DNA from: Chloroflexota bacterium
Lineage (GTDB): Bacteria; Chloroflexota; Limnocylindria; Limnocylindrales; CSP1-4
Direction of reading: 5' to 3'
NCBI GenBank assembly: GCA_021786915.1
Contig: JAJYMP010000598.1
Span: forward strand, 3,511 to 9,106
Length of the DNA stretch: 5,596 nucleotides
The notes beneath the pieces are model-generated. The model was not told where the DNA came from and ran no database searches. It worked only from the letters and a program-made list of their open reading frames with translations. Shown here piece after piece: positions 4,849 through 5,596 of the stretch (the first letter of the stretch is position 1; each line of letters begins with the position of its first letter). The translations under genes were made by a program, and so were the position numbers.

Positions 4849-5511
4849 CTACTCGGATGCGGAGGACACCCCGAGCCCGATTGGGCACGCGACGCCGGTC
4901 GCCGTGTGGCAGTCGTACCCGTCGGGGTGCTTCGCGAGGTACTGCTGGTGCTCAGCCTCCGCGAAGTAGAACGCGGACGCCTCGGCGATCTCGGTGGTGA
5001 TCGGGCCGAAGCCGGCTTTCGAGAGCTCCCGCTGGTAGAGGTCGCGCGAGGCGATGGCCGCGGCCAGCTGCGCGGTCCCGTGCGCGAACAGGGCTGAGCG
5101 GTACTGCGTGCCCAGGTCGTTGCCCTGGCGGTAGCCCTGCGTGGGATCGTGGGACTCCCAGAACACGCTCAGCAGCTGCTCGTAGCTCACGACCGCCGGG
5201 TCGAACACCACGCGCACCGTCTCGGTGTGGCCCGTTCGCCCCGTGCAGGACTCGCGGTAGGTGGGGTTGGGTGTGGATCCGCCCTCGAACCCGACCGCGG
5301 TCACCCACACGCCCGGGATCGGCCAGAACTTCTTCTCCGCGCCCCAGTAGCAGCCCATGGCGAAGTCGGCGACCTCGAAGCCGGCTGGGTACGGGCCCGC
5401 GAGCGGGTGCACGTTGACGAAGTGGGCGCCTGGCGTGGTGATGGGCTCGGCGCGCCCGGGCAGGACGTCAGACGGGCGGGGCATGGACGGCTGGGCGAAC
5501 GCGATGCGCAT
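4849..5511 (-). CDS. msrA: Peptide-methionine (S)-S-oxide reductase MsrA
   Basis: MsrA reduces the S epimer of methionine sulfoxide, free or in proteins, back to methionine, and so repairs oxidative damage, using thioredoxin as electron donor. The 220-residue protein carries the family signature GCYWG with catalytic C54, then Y85, E97 in GRTGHTETV, and D132 and Y137 in [10 protein letters not shown]. The two C-terminal recycling cysteines are C201 and C209. These positions are all three residues downstream of the E. coli MsrA numbering (C51, E94, C198, C206), so this is a full-length, three-Cys enzyme with the long N-terminal extension of the E. coli type. No signal peptide is present, so it should be cytoplasmic. 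GGAGGT lies 8 bases before the ATG. No msrB lies in the window. The thioredoxin-fold gene on the same strand is about 365 bases downstream, too far and too structured to assume one operon. Confidence 0.98.
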   Translation of the reverse strand: MRIAFAQPSMPRPSDVLPGRAEPITTPGAHFVNVHPLAGPYPAGFEVADFAMGCYWGAEKKFWPIPGVWVTAVGFEGGSTPNPTYRESCTGRTGHTETVRVVFDPAVVSYEQLLSVFWESHDPTQGYRQGNDLGTQYRSALFAHGTAQLAAAIASRDLYQRELSKAGFGPITTEIAEASAFYFAEAEHQQYLAKHPDGYDCHTATGVACPIGLGVSSASE

Positions 5512-5519
5512 GGATGGGG

Positions 5520-5525
5520 ACCTCC
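5520..5525 (-). promoter_or_regulatory. Ribosome binding site of msrA
   Basis: On the minus strand GGAGGT lies 8 bases before the ATG at 5511, a near-ideal match and spacing that fixes the msrA start. Confidence 0.85.
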
Positions 5526-5596
5526 GTATGCAGCGAGTCTAGGGCCAGGTCGTGACAGCACGGTGACGGCCCGGCCATTGGTCACTTGACATATCT
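5526..5596. other. Upstream region of msrA, probable divergent promoter area
   Basis: On the minus strand TAGACT (5541-5536) fits a -10 (TAnnnT) pattern about 25 bases before the msrA start, but no good -35 lies at the right distance. On the plus strand a perfect TTGACA (5586-5591) at the window edge could be the -35 of a rightward gene beyond it. Neither call is secure. Confidence 0.25.

Noticed and set aside
4486..5097. A 203-codon plus-strand frame running into msrA
   Set aside because: Its second half is antisense to the msrA C-terminus, which carries conserved cysteines on the other strand; the first half is non-coding-like.

Overview
The window comes from a high-G+C bacterium (roughly 70% by eye, with third codon positions almost all G or C). 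Chloroflexota (Limnocylindria- or Thermomicrobia-like) or an actinobacterium would fit the codon use, the leaderless-looking start and the style of the cupredoxin lipoprotein. No ribosomal RNA or other lineage marker is present, so this placement is a guess. No insertion sequence, phage gene, CRISPR array, tRNA or rRNA was seen.

Layout, left to right. (1) Positions 1-78 are probably the last codons of a rightward gene, followed by a perfect 10-bp hairpin (107-131) that looks like its terminator. (2) Positions 132-581 hold no convincing gene. They are very G-rich, with a short-loop G-quadruplex motif (304-321) and two perfect small hairpins (398-418, 441-458). (3) Positions 582-3119 are a two-gene operon: a membrane sensor histidine kinase of the NarX/LiaS/DesK (HPK7, HisKA_3) type, then a NarL/LuxR-type response regulator that starts on the base after the kinase stop codon. 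A large hairpin follows. (4) A gap of about 230 bp with stacked inverted repeats leads to a secreted lipoprotein with a cupredoxin-like domain and an unusual Cys-x3-Cys-Gly metal-site motif. (5) A 9-bp stem sits between this gene and a convergent leftward gene for a small thioredoxin-fold protein (Cys-Pro-Gly-His). (6) Positions 4484-4848 are non-coding and carry an unusual density of perfect inverted repeats, including a long-range 14-pair helix that could close a branched structure. (7) A leftward msrA gene (peptide-methionine (S)-S-oxide reductase) with all catalytic residues and a strong ribosome binding site fills the right end.

The kinase and regulator almost certainly work as a pair: an extracytoplasmic signal leads to phosphorylation of H430, transfer to D56 of the regulator, and DNA binding by its C-terminal helix-turn-helix. 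The three other genes share a redox/thiol/metal theme (a possible copper or electron-transfer lipoprotein, a thioredoxin-fold protein and MsrA), but they lie in separate transcription units. Any link to the two-component system is inference. The best candidates for something undescribed are the structured non-coding block at 4526-4724 and the His-less CuA-like site of the lipoprotein.
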